9,635 nucleotides of DNA. Source: an uncultured bacterium (GTDB lineage: Bacteria; Methylomirabilota; Methylomirabilia; Rokubacteriales; CSP1-6). Location: positions 1 through 9,635 of the forward strand of contig CAMLFJ010000084.1 of the NCBI GenBank assembly GCA_946479205.1, written 5' to 3'. Under the pieces are notes generated by a model, which was given only the letters and a program-made list of their open reading frames with translations, made no database searches and had not been told where the DNA came from. Positions 1 through 8,338 of the stretch are shown here, piece by piece. Made by a program: the position numbers and the translations under genes. Each line of letters begins with the position of its first letter. Positions within the stretch are counted from its first letter, which is position 1.

Positions 1-983
1 TCAAGCGCGTGCTCGCGTACTCCACCATCAGCCAGCTCGGCTACATGTTCGTGGGGGTGGGGGTGGGCGCGTACGCGGCGGGCATCTTCCACCTGGTGAC
101 GCACGCCTTCTTCAAGGCGCTCCTCTTCCTGGGCGCGGGCAGCGTGATCCACGGCCTCGGCGGCGAGCAGGACCTGCGCAAGATGGGCGGGCTCGCCCCG
201 CGCATGATGACCACGACGGTCACGTTCCTGATCGGGGCCTTCGGCCTGGCCGGGGTGCCCCCGCTGGCCGGCTTCTTCTCCAAGGACGAGATCCTCGCCT
301 CCGTGTTCCACGAGCACCACTACGTGCTGTGGGTGCTCCTGCTGGTGGGCGCGTTCATGACCGCGTTCTACACGTTCCGCCTCGTGTTCCTCGCGTTCTT
401 CGGGGCGCCGCGCATGTCCAAGGAGGTGGCGCACCACATCCACGAGTCGCCCGCCAGCATGACGATCCCGCTGATCATCCTGGCCGTCGCCACCGTGGTG
501 GCGGGCCTCGCCTTCGGCATCCCGTCCTCCACCGGGACCCCGTTCGCGCGCTTCCTCGCCCCGGTGCTGCCGATCGAGGAGGGCGAGCACGGCGCGGGCA
601 TCGCGTTCACGCTCCTGCTGCTCTCCGCGGTGATCGCGATCGCGGGGGTGGCCCTGGCCTGGTACGTCTACGGGCGCTCGCCGGTGCGGGCCGCCTCGAT
701 CGGGGTTTCGCGCAACCCGTTGCACAAGCTGCTGCTCCAGAAGTACTACGTGGACGAGATCTACGACTTCCTGTTCGTGCGCCCGATCTACCACCTCTCG
801 CTCTGGCTGGCCCGGGTGTTCGATCCCCGCGTCATCGACGGGCTCGTGAACGGAACCGCGACCGCGACGCTCGCCTGGGCGCGCGGCCTGCGCCTGGTGC
901 AGACCGGCTACGTGATGAACTACGCGCTCGGCATCCTGCTGGGCGCGGTGGCCGTGGTCGCCTACCTCCTGGCCCGCCGGTAG
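1..983 (+). CDS. nuoL: NADH-quinone oxidoreductase subunit L, C-terminal part (5' end outside window)
   Basis: This is the C-terminal half of the largest antiporter-like proton-pumping subunit of complex I, in the cytoplasmic membrane. The frame is open from base 3 and 326 residues are visible, about half the usual 600-700. Visible residues begin KRVLAYSTISQLGYMF, a hallmark of NuoL/ND5. They are followed by the THAFFKALLF segment, whose lysine sits in the middle of the proton path, and by GFFSKDEIL near visible residues 81-89, holding the Lys/Asp pair typical of NuoL. The motif QKYYVDEIYD and the hydrophobic segments after it match the start of the long lateral helix and the final anchoring membrane helix of NuoL. 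The stop is TAG at 981-983 and nuoM begins 5 bases later, so the two are probably translated from one message. The missing start lies upstream of the window; I see no sign of a break. Confidence 0.96.
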   Translation, partial: KRVLAYSTISQLGYMFVGVGVGAYAAGIFHLVTHAFFKALLFLGAGSVIHGLGGEQDLRKMGGLAPRMMTTTVTFLIGAFGLAGVPPLAGFFSKDEILASVFHEHHYVLWVLLLVGAFMTAFYTFRLVFLAFFGAPRMSKEVAHHIHESPASMTIPLIILAVATVVAGLAFGIPSSTGTPFARFLAPVLPIEEGEHGAGIAFTLLLLSAVIAIAGVALAWYVYGRSPVRAASIGVSRNPLHKLLLQKYYVDEIYDFLFVRPIYHLSLWLARVFDPRVIDGLVNGTATATLAWARGLRLVQTGYVMNYALGILLGAVAVVAYLLARR

Positions 984-988
984 CCGGC

Positions 989-2502
989 ATGGCCCACCTG
1001 CTCTCGTTCGTCACCTTCCTGCCGGTGGTGGGCGCGGTACTGGTCCTGCTCCTGCCCCGCCGCCAGGAGCACGTGACCAAGCTGGCCACGCTGGGCGCCA
1101 CCCTCGTCACCTTCGTGATCTCGCTGCCCCTCTACTTCCGGTTCGACGCGACCTCCGCGGACTACCAGTTCGTGGAGCAGGCGGTATGGATCCCCTCGCT
1201 GGGGGTGAGCTACCACCTGGGGGTGGACGGCATCAGCGTGCTGCTGGTGCTGCTGACCACGTTCCTGATGCCGCTCGTGATCCTGTCGTCGTGGACGTCG
1301 GTCGAGTCGCGCTGGAAGGAGTTCGCGGTCACCATGCTGCTGCTGGAGGCGGGGATGATCGGGGTCTTCGTCTCCCTCGATCTCTTCCTCTTCTACGTCT
1401 TCTGGGAGGCGATGCTGATCCCGATGTACCTCATCATCGGGGTCTGGGGTGGCCAGAACCGGATCTACGCGGCGGTCAAGTTCATCCTCTATACGCTCGC
1501 CGGCTCGCTCCTGATGCTGGTGGCCATCCTGGCCCTCTACTTCCAGCACGGCGCCGCCACCAACGTCTACACCTTCGACCTGCCGGTGCTCGCGCGCTAT
1601 GTGCTGCCGAGCGGGCGCGCGCAGGACCTGATGTTCTTCGCGTTCGCGCTCGCCTTCGCGATCAAGGTGCCGATGTTCCCGTTCCACACGTGGCTGCCGG
1701 ACGCCCACGTGGAGGCGCCCACCGCGGGCAGCGTGATCCTGGCCGGGGTGCTCCTGAAGATGGGCACCTACGGCTTCCTGCGCTTCTGCCTGCCCCTCTT
1801 CCCGGACGCGAGCCTGCACTACGCCCCGTGGATGTTCACGCTCTCGGTGATCGGCATCATCTACGGGGCGTGGGTCTCCACCGTGCAGCCCGACATCAAG
1901 AAGCTGGTGGCCTACTCCAGCGTGAGCCACCTGGGCTTCGTGGTGCTCGGGCTCTTCACCCTCACCGCGCAGGGGATGGTGGGCGGTCTCATCCAGATGG
2001 TGAGCCACGGCCTCAGCACCGGCGCGCTCTTCCTCATGGTCGGCATGATCTACGAGCGCCGCCACACCCGGCTCATCGCCGACTTCGGCGGGCTGTGGAA
2101 GGTGATCCCCGCCTTCAGCGTGGTCTTCCTGGTGATCTGTCTGTCCTCGGTGGGACTGCCCGGGCTCAACGGCTTCGTGGGCGAGTTCCTCATCCTGGTG
2201 GGCGCCTTCCAGGTGGACCGGCTCGCCGCGGTCCTCGCCACTTCCGGCATCATCTTCGCCGCGGTCTACCTCCTGTGGATGTACCAGCGCGTGTGCTTCG
2301 GGGAGGTCACCCACGAGGCGAACCGGCGGCTGACCGATCTGAATCCCCGGGAGTGGGCGGTGCTGCTGCCGGTGCTCCTCTTCATCTTCTGGATCGGGAT
2401 CTACCCGACCACCTTCACCGCGATGACCGAGCCGAGCGTGCAGGCCCTGATCGCCCAGGTGCAGAGCAAGGCGCAGGCGACCGCGGCCGCGATGGTGACG
2501 CG

Positions 2503-2506
<4 letters not shown>
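989..2506 (+). CDS. nuoM: NADH-quinone oxidoreductase subunit M
   Basis: This is a proton-pumping antiporter-like subunit of complex I (ND4 homologue), 505 residues, the usual length, with about 14 hydrophobic segments. The start is the ATG 5 bases after the nuoL stop. It gives the expected N-terminus MAHLLSFVTFLPVVGAVLVL, although no strong Shine-Dalgarno is visible, so translational coupling to nuoL is likely. The reading frame is also open far upstream inside nuoL, but that part reads as Arg/Pro/Gly-rich shadow sequence. Key residues by comparison with E. coli NuoM are Glu140 in FYVFWEAMLIPMY, Lys226 in FAIKVPMFPFHTWLPDAH, Lys257 in LLKMGTYGFLRF, and Glu399 in GLNGFVGEF. All are in place, so the subunit should be able to pump. 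The gene ends in a GTGA overlap with nuoN. Confidence 0.97.
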
Positions 2507-3975
<1,469 letters not shown>

Positions 3976-3977
3976 TC

Positions 3978-4013
3978 GCCCTCTCCCCCCTGGGGAGAGG
4001 GCAGGGTGAGGGG
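3978..4013 (+). repeat. Palindromic intergenic repeat element (stem-loop with GC-rich tail)
   Basis: In the gap between nuoN and the HAD gene, bases 3978-3988 (GCCCTCTCCCC) pair perfectly with 3992-4002 (GGGGAGAGGGC) across a 3-base loop (CCT). The right arm continues as AGGGTGAGGGG to 4013. A CCCTCTCCC stem followed by a GGGTGAGGGG tail resembles, from memory, short palindromic repeats scattered between genes in many GC-rich and enteric bacterial genomes. Only one copy is in this window, so the repeat status is inferred. There is no run of T after the stem, so it is not a classic intrinsic terminator, though it could slow 3' decay of the nuo message or reduce read-through. Confidence 0.7.
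4009..4013 (+). promoter_or_regulatory. Probable ribosome binding site of the HAD phosphatase gene
   Basis: AGGGG lies 5 bases before the GTG start at 4019 and is the only purine-rich match to the anti-Shine-Dalgarno at a workable distance. It is formed by the last bases of the palindromic repeat, just outside the stem, so it would stay exposed when the hairpin forms. Confidence 0.5.
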
Positions 4014-4018
4014 TCCTA

Positions 4019-4798
4019 GTGCGGCCCCGCTTCCCTTATCGCGGCTGGCTGTTCGACCTCGACGGCACCGTCTATCTCGGCGACCACCTGATCCCCGGCG
4101 CGGCGGAGTGCCTCGCGGCCCTGCGCGCGGCGGACCGGCGCATCGCGTTCCTCACCAACAAGCCGCTGCAGACCCGCACCGAGTACGCGGCCAAGCTCAC
4201 GCGGCTGGGGGTGCCCGCCGCGCCCGACGACGTCATCAACTCCTCGCTGGTGCTCGCGCGCCACCTGCGCGACCGCGACCCGGGGGCGCCGGTCTTCGTG
4301 ATCGGCGAGCCGCCGATGCGGGAGGAGATGCGCGCCCACGGCTTCGAGGTGCGGGACGACGAGCGGGTGCGCTGGGTGGTGATCGCCTTCGACCGCACCT
4401 TCGACTACGCCAAGCTCAACACCGCGCTGCAGGCGGTGAAGCAGGGCGCGCGGCTCATCGCCACCAATCCCGATCGCACGTGCCCGGTGGAGGGTGGAGA
4501 GATCCCGGACTGCGCGGGCATGATCGCGGCGGTGGAGGCGGTGACCGATCGGAACGTGGAGACGATCGTGGGAAAGCCATCTCCGATCATTCTGGAAGTT
4601 GCGCTCGCCGCCCTCGGCGTCCCCGCGGGCGAGGCGGTGATGGTGGGCGACCGCATCGACACCGACATCGTGATGGGCCGGCGGCTCGGGCTCGGCACCG
4701 TGCTCGTGCTGAGCGGCGTCACGCGCGCGGACGATCCCCGAATCGCCGCGGTCGCTCCCGACCACGTGGTACGATCGGTCCGGGACCTGGTGGAGTGA
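4019..4798 (+). CDS. HAD-IIA (NagD/AraL-type) phosphatase, possible glycerol-3-phosphate phosphatase
   Basis: This is a soluble Mg-dependent phosphatase of the haloacid dehalogenase superfamily, 259 residues, the usual size for the NagD/AraL/PGP class. All four catalytic motifs are visible: FDLDGT with nucleophile Asp13 and general acid/base Asp15; Thr46 in FLTNKP; Lys186 in VGKPSP; and the metal-binding acids Asp211 and Asp216 in VGDRIDTD. The cap domain lies between motifs II and III (about 70-180) and includes the class hallmark ARLIATNPDRTCP (144-156). The GTG at 4019 is the only reasonable start, because an in-frame TGA lies at 4007-4009. It sits directly before glpD, 4 bases apart, and close to ugpBAE. 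Members of this class remove phosphate from G3P, phosphoglycolate, nucleotides or sugar phosphates, so the substrate cannot be read from motifs. G3P is inferred from the neighbours only. Confidence 0.9.
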   Translation: MRPRFPYRGWLFDLDGTVYLGDHLIPGAAECLAALRAADRRIAFLTNKPLQTRTEYAAKLTRLGVPAAPDDVINSSLVLARHLRDRDPGAPVFVIGEPPMREEMRAHGFEVRDDERVRWVVIAFDRTFDYAKLNTALQAVKQGARLIATNPDRTCPVEGGEIPDCAGMIAAVEAVTDRNVETIVGKPSPIILEVALAALGVPAGEAVMVGDRIDTDIVMGRRLGLGTVLVLSGVTRADDPRIAAVAPDHVVRSVRDLVE

Positions 4799-4802
4799 TC
4801 GA

Positions 4803-6440
4803 GTGAGCGTGCCCGCGAACCGACTGGCTGGGCTCGACGGCGCCGCGCTGGACGCCGTGGTGATCGGCGGCGGCATGGCGGGGGCGGGGGTGGCGCGCGA
4901 CCTGGCCCTGCGCTGCGCGTCGGTCGCGCTCTTCGAGAAGGGCGACTTCGCCTCCGGCACCTCGTCGAAGTCCTCCAAGCTCATCCACGGCGGCCTCCGC
5001 TACCTCGAGCTGGGCGACTTCAAGCTGGTGCGCGAGTCGCTGCGCGAGAAGAAGACGCTCGAGCGCCTCGCTCCGCACCTGGTGCGGCCGCTGCCGTTCC
5101 TGGTGCCGGTGTACCGCGGCGCCTCGCGCGGCCTCATCAAGGTGCGTCTGGGCATGTGGCTTTACGATCTGCTCACCCCCGGCAAGAACAGCGAGCGTTA
5201 TCGCGTGCTGCGGCCCGAGGCCGCGCTCGCGATGGAGCCGAACGTGCGGGCCGAGGACCTGCGGGGCGCCGGCTACTACTTCGACGACCTCCTGCTCTTC
5301 CCGGAGCGGCTCTGCCTCGAGAACGTCCTCTCGGCCGCGCGCCACGGGGCCCGCGTCCTCAACTACTGCCAGGTCGAGGCCTTCATTCCGGGAGCCCGCG
5401 GGCTCGACGGAGTGCAGGTGCGCGATCTTCTCTCGGGCCAGGTGCAGGCGGTCAAGGCGCGCACCATCGTGAACTGCGCGGGGCCGTGGGTGGATCGGCT
5501 GCGCGCCCTCGCGGGGATGGCCGACCGGAGCCCGCGGCTGCTGCGCACCACCAAGGGCATCCACTGCCTCCTGCCGCGCATGACCGACCGCGCGGTCTAC
5601 CTCTCCACCCACGACGAGCGGATGATCTTCGTCATCCCGTGGCACGGCTTCTCGCTGGTCGGGACCACCGACACCGACTTCGACGGCGATCCCGACCGCC
5701 TCTGGGCCACCCGCGAGGAGGTGACCTACCTGCTCGACGAGGTCGCCAAGGTGCTTCCGGACAAGCGCGTCACCTTCGAGAACGTGGCCTACACCTACGC
5801 GGGGGTCCGGCCGCTGTCCTTCGAGCCGGGCCGCTCCGCCTCCGCGGTCTCGCGCGAGCACCGGGTGATCCCGGAGGGGCCGGACGGGCGCTTCCTCTCG
5901 GTCACCGGCACCAAGCTGACCTGCTTCCGCAGCCTGGCCGAGGACGTGGGGGACCGGGTGATGCGCGCGCTGGGCCGCCGGGAAGCCTCGCGGACCGCGC
6001 GTGCCGCCCTCGACGGCACCGACGAGGAGGCCGGCCGGATCGAGGTGCGCGCCTGGATGGACGTCTCCGAAGAAATGGCGTCCACCGGGCTCTCCCGTGC
6101 GACGCTCAAGACCTTGGTGGAGACCTACGGCCGGGCGTTTCCGCGCGTGCTCGAGCTGGGGCGCAAGCTGCCCGACGGCTTCGAGCGCCTCTGCCCGAGC
6201 AATCCCGAGATCGTGGCCCAGCTCCACCACGCGGTGGGCGAGGAGCTGGCGGTGTCGCTGCAGGACGTGCTGCTGCGCCGCACCGGGATCGGCCAGAGCC
6301 GCTGCCAGGGCCTCGACTGCGCGGAACCCATCGCCGCGCGCATGGCCGAGCTGGCGGGCTGGACGCCGCGCCGGCTCGACGCCGAGCTCGAGGCCTACTC
6401 CCAGCACGTGGAGCAGAGCCGGCGGTTCCGGCACCGGTGA
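4803..6440 (+). CDS. glpD: FAD-dependent glycerol-3-phosphate dehydrogenase
   Basis: It oxidises sn-glycerol-3-phosphate to dihydroxyacetone phosphate on the inner face of the cytoplasmic membrane and passes electrons to quinone. It has 545 residues, in the family range. The FAD-binding Rossmann motif is VVIGGGMAGAGVARD (19-33) with Glu45 ending the second strand. The family signature SSKLIHGGLRYLE spans 57-69, with Arg66 and Tyr67 as likely substrate-site residues. NCAGPWVD (224-231), GTTDTDFDGD (287-296), AGVRPL (333-338, Arg335) and TGTKLTCFR (368-376, Lys371) follow; the last replaces the more usual GGKLTTYR. A helical GlpD C-terminal domain fills about 400-540, and there is no GlpA-type iron-sulfur domain. 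The GTG start is supported by GGAG at 4792-4795, 7 bases upstream. The stop overlaps the next start (TGATG). Confidence 0.95.
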   Translation: MSVPANRLAGLDGAALDAVVIGGGMAGAGVARDLALRCASVALFEKGDFASGTSSKSSKLIHGGLRYLELGDFKLVRESLREKKTLERLAPHLVRPLPFLVPVYRGASRGLIKVRLGMWLYDLLTPGKNSERYRVLRPEAALAMEPNVRAEDLRGAGYYFDDLLLFPERLCLENVLSAARHGARVLNYCQVEAFIPGARGLDGVQVRDLLSGQVQAVKARTIVNCAGPWVDRLRALAGMADRSPRLLRTTKGIHCLLPRMTDRAVYLSTHDERMIFVIPWHGFSLVGTTDTDFDGDPDRLWATREEVTYLLDEVAKVLPDKRVTFENVAYTYAGVRPLSFEPGRSASAVSREHRVIPEGPDGRFLSVTGTKLTCFRSLAEDVGDRVMRALGRREASRTARAALDGTDEEAGRIEVRAWMDVSEEMASTGLSRATLKTLVETYGRAFPRVLELGRKLPDGFERLCPSNPEIVAQLHHAVGEELAVSLQDVLLRRTGIGQSRCQGLDCAEPIAARMAELAGWTPRRLDAELEAYSQHVEQSRRFRHR

Positions 6441-6802
6441 TGGCCCGCCTCGCCCGCGGTGTCGCGCTGCTCCTCGCCCTCGCGCTGGGTCTCTCGCCCG
6501 TCGCGCCGGCGCGCGCGGCCGACGACGCATGGCTGCTCGGCCGCTGGGAGCTGATGCGCTCGCCGGACGGGGACCGGAAGGACTGGCTCGAGTTCGCCCC
6601 GGACGGGCGCATGACCACGATCACGTCGGACGGCCGGCGCCTGGGCGGCCAGTACTCGGTCGCCGGGCAAGAGGTCCAGCTCAACTACAAGGTCGGCAAC
6701 CAGTCCATCCTGATCACGCTCACCTACGGGCCCGACAAGGAGCAGCTCTACGCCCGCTCCGCCCGGACCGGGTACACCGCGGTCTACGAGAAGCGGCCGT
6801 AG
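6440..6802 (+). CDS. Small exported protein of unknown function, lipocalin-like pattern
   Basis: A 120-residue protein whose ATG shares one base with the glpD stop (TGATG at 6438-6442), so it is very likely translated together with glpD. The N-terminus has two Arg, a Leu/Ala-rich hydrophobic core (about 8-19) and an Ala-Arg-Ala (24-26) cleavage site before ADDAW, which is a standard Sec signal peptide without a lipobox cysteine. The mature part, about 94 residues, opens with LLGRWELMRSPDG (32-44) and EFAPDGRMTT (51-60), then alternating hydrophobic/polar stretches ending YTAVYEKRP. This Gly-x-Trp start followed by short beta strands is reminiscent of small lipocalin-like or calycin-like beta barrels, but I do not recognise the family. 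The product should be periplasmic. It has no cysteine in the mature part and no clear catalytic motif. Its role next to G3P genes is unknown. Confidence 0.82.
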   Translation: MARLARGVALLLALALGLSPVAPARAADDAWLLGRWELMRSPDGDRKDWLEFAPDGRMTTITSDGRRLGGQYSVAGQEVQLNYKVGNQSILITLTYGPDKEQLYARSARTGYTAVYEKRP

Positions 6803-6814
6803 CCGGCCCAACAG

Positions 6815-6823
6815 TGCTATATT
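6815..6823 (+). promoter_or_regulatory. Possible extended -10 promoter element for the ugp genes
   Basis: TGCTATATT reads as an extended -10 element (TG, one base, then TATATT) and is one of the few AT-rich spots in the neighbourhood. It lies 12 bases after the small gene's stop and 123 bases before the ugpB start. No good -35 hexamer is seen about 17 bases upstream, which extended -10 promoters do not strictly need. It would give a leader of roughly 115 bases. Confidence 0.35.
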
Positions 6824-6871
6824 CCGGGCGCTCGCGGGCCGTCGCGTCGCGGGGCGATACGGAAACGTGAT

Positions 6872-6890
6872 TCGGCCGCAACCCGGCCGA
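6872..6890 (+). repeat. Inverted repeat in the ugpB leader
   Basis: TCGGCCG (6872-6878) and CGGCCGA (6884-6890) are perfect reverse complements separated by 5 bases (CAACC). The 19-base site lies between the possible promoter and the ugpB ribosome binding site. It may be a small RNA hairpin or a binding site for a dimeric regulator. No T-run follows, so a terminator is unlikely. A 7-bp GC-only stem can occur by chance in DNA this rich in GC. Confidence 0.35.
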
Positions 6891-6935
6891 GATGCCTGAT
6901 CGATAGCCTCAGATCCTACGGCTCACAACAACACT

Positions 6936-6941
6936 GGAGGT
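6936..6941 (+). promoter_or_regulatory. Strong ribosome binding site of ugpB
   Basis: GGAGGT ends 5 bases before the ATG at 6947. It is the best Shine-Dalgarno match among the genes of the window and fixes the ugpB start. It suits a binding protein that must be made in excess over its permeases. Confidence 0.8.
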
Positions 6942-6946
6942 CGTCC

Positions 6947-8308
6947 ATGCCACTGACAAGGAAGTCCTGGTGGTGGATCGCGCTGGCGCTCGTGCTGGGC
7001 GGGTCGGCTACCCTCGGAGAGTACGTTCAGCCCGCGCGGGCCCAGTCTCCACGCGTGACGGTGGAGTTCTGGCACGGGCTGCCCGCGCCCCTCGGGGGCA
7101 TCCTCGAGAAGATCGTCACCGACTTCAACGAGTCGCAGACGCAGTACCAGGTCAACGCCACCTACAAGGGCTCGTACCCGGAGACCATGGTCGCGGCGAT
7201 CGCCGCGTTCCGGGCGGGCAACGCGCCGCACGTGGTCCAGATGTTCGAGGTGGGCACCGCGACCATGATGTCGGCGCGCGGGGCGATCAAGCCGGTGCAC
7301 GAGCTGATGAAGGAGACCGGGGTCGCGTTCGATCCCGCCGCGTACCTCCCGTCGGTGGCGGGCTACTACAGCCTGCCCGACGGGCGGATGATGGCGATGC
7401 CGTTCAACAGCTCGACCACGATCATGTTCTACAACAAGGACGCCTTCAAGAAGGCGGGGCTCGATCCGAGCAAGCCGCCCCAGACCTGGGCCGATCTCCG
7501 GGCCGCGGCGCAGAAGATCCGCGCGGCCAACGCGAGCCCCTGCGGCTTCACCACCGCGTGGCCGACCTGGGCACAGTTCGAGCAGTTCAGCGCGATTCAC
7601 AACGTGCCGCTGGCCACCAAGGCCAACGGGCTCGCCGGGCTCGACGCGGAGCTCAAGATCAATAGCCCATTGCACGTGCGCCACGTGCAGACCCTGATCG
7701 ACATGCAGAAGGAAGGCAGCTTCAAGTACGGCGGTCGCGACGCGGCGGGCGATGCGCTCTTTCCCTCCGGGGAGTGCGCGATCATCCACGCCTCGTCCGG
7801 GCTGCGCGCGCGCATCGCGCGGGAGGCCAAGTTCGAGTGGGGCGCCGCGATGCTGCCCTACTACCAGGGCACGCCCGACGCGCCCAAGAACTCCATCATC
7901 GGGGGCGCCGCCTTCTGGGTGATGACCTCGCCGAGCCGCAAGCCCGAGGAGTACAAGGCGGTGGCCGAGTTCTTCCGCTTCATCAGCCGCCCGGAAGTGG
8001 TGGCCAAGTGGCATACCGACACCGGCTTCCTGCCCGTCACGTTCGCGGGGTACGAGCGGGTGAAGGCCTCCGGGTTCTATCAGCAGAATCCCGGCACCGA
8101 CATCCCGTTCCTCCAGATGACCCGGACTCCGACCACCGAGAACTCGAAGGGCCTGCGGCTCGGCAACATGCCCGAGATCCGGAACATCATCCAGGAAGAG
8201 CTGGAGAAGGCGTTCCAGGGGCAGCAGACCGCCCAGCAGGCGCTCGACAACGCGGTGCAGCGGGGGAACGTGGTCCTGCGCAACTTCGAGCGGGCGAACC
8301 GCTCCTAG
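6947..8308 (+). CDS. ugpB: sn-glycerol-3-phosphate ABC transporter, periplasmic binding protein
   Basis: This is the soluble receptor that captures sn-glycerol-3-phosphate (and in relatives glycerophosphodiesters) in the periplasm and delivers it to UgpAE. It has 453 residues; E. coli UgpB has 438. A Sec signal peptide covers 1-32 (charged RK, core WWWIALALVLGG, cleavage at Ala-Arg-Ala before Gln33), with no lipobox. The mature protein follows UgpB closely: VEFWHGLPAPLGG (39-51), TYKGSYPETM (72-81), AAFRAGNAPHVVQMFEVGTA (86-105), MPFNSSTTIMFYNKDAFKKA (131-150), IIGGAAFWVM (317-326) and KGLRLGNMPEIR (401-412). Arg404 in the last block probably matches a ligand-phosphate arginine of E. coli UgpB. 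A strong GGAGGT precedes the start. A 144-base spacer separates it from the upstream gene, so it may have its own promoter. Substrate is inferred from similarity and from the nearby glpD. Confidence 0.94.
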   Translation: MPLTRKSWWWIALALVLGGSATLGEYVQPARAQSPRVTVEFWHGLPAPLGGILEKIVTDFNESQTQYQVNATYKGSYPETMVAAIAAFRAGNAPHVVQMFEVGTATMMSARGAIKPVHELMKETGVAFDPAAYLPSVAGYYSLPDGRMMAMPFNSSTTIMFYNKDAFKKAGLDPSKPPQTWADLRAAAQKIRAANASPCGFTTAWPTWAQFEQFSAIHNVPLATKANGLAGLDAELKINSPLHVRHVQTLIDMQKEGSFKYGGRDAAGDALFPSGECAIIHASSGLRARIAREAKFEWGAAMLPYYQGTPDAPKNSIIGGAAFWVMTSPSRKPEEYKAVAEFFRFISRPEVVAKWHTDTGFLPVTFAGYERVKASGFYQQNPGTDIPFLQMTRTPTTENSKGLRLGNMPEIRNIIQEELEKAFQGQQTAQQALDNAVQRGNVVLRNFERANRS

Positions 8309-8317
8309 CCGGAGCGG
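8299..8317 (+). promoter_or_regulatory. Stem-loop across the ugpB stop codon
   Basis: CCGCTCC (8299-8305) pairs perfectly with GGAGCGG (8311-8317), with the 5-base loop TAGCC carrying the ugpB stop codon. It sits in the short gap before ugpA, which itself lacks a clear ribosome binding site. Hairpins at this position after binding-protein genes can protect the upstream message and lower expression of the permeases. There is no T-run, so full termination is not suggested. Confidence 0.45.
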
Positions 8318-8338
8318 AGCCGCGGCCGCGGACCGGCC

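Noticed and set aside
962..2314. A 450-codon open frame on the minus strand opposite nuoM
   Set aside because: Low-complexity His/Glu/Asp/Gln-rich translation with no start signal; nuoM explains the region.
1186..2502. The nuoN frame being open for over 400 codons upstream of the nuoN start, suggesting a fused larger protein
   Set aside because: The upstream part is Arg/Pro/Gly-rich shadow of nuoM; hydrophobic NuoN sequence begins only at the GTG at 2503.
6317..6340. Cysteines 501 and 506 of GlpD as a possible metal or iron-sulfur site
   Set aside because: Only two nearby cysteines with no further ligands, and the surrounding segment looks like ordinary GlpD C-terminal domain sequence.
4719..6530. 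A 603-codon open frame on the minus strand opposite glpD
   Set aside because: Same composition artefact; glpD on the + strand shows full family motifs across this span.
6804..6841. CGGCCC and GGGCCG arms flanking the possible -10 element
   Set aside because: A 6-bp arm with a 26-base loop is expected often by chance at this GC content.
6803..6870. Possible intrinsic terminator after the small exported protein gene
   Set aside because: No stable stem followed by a T-run is present.
8320..8331. 12-bp perfect palindrome CCGCGGCCGCGG between ugpB and ugpA
   Set aside because: Made only of G and C in a GC-rich gap, with room for only a tiny hairpin; likely chance, and less convincing than the neighbouring stem-loop.
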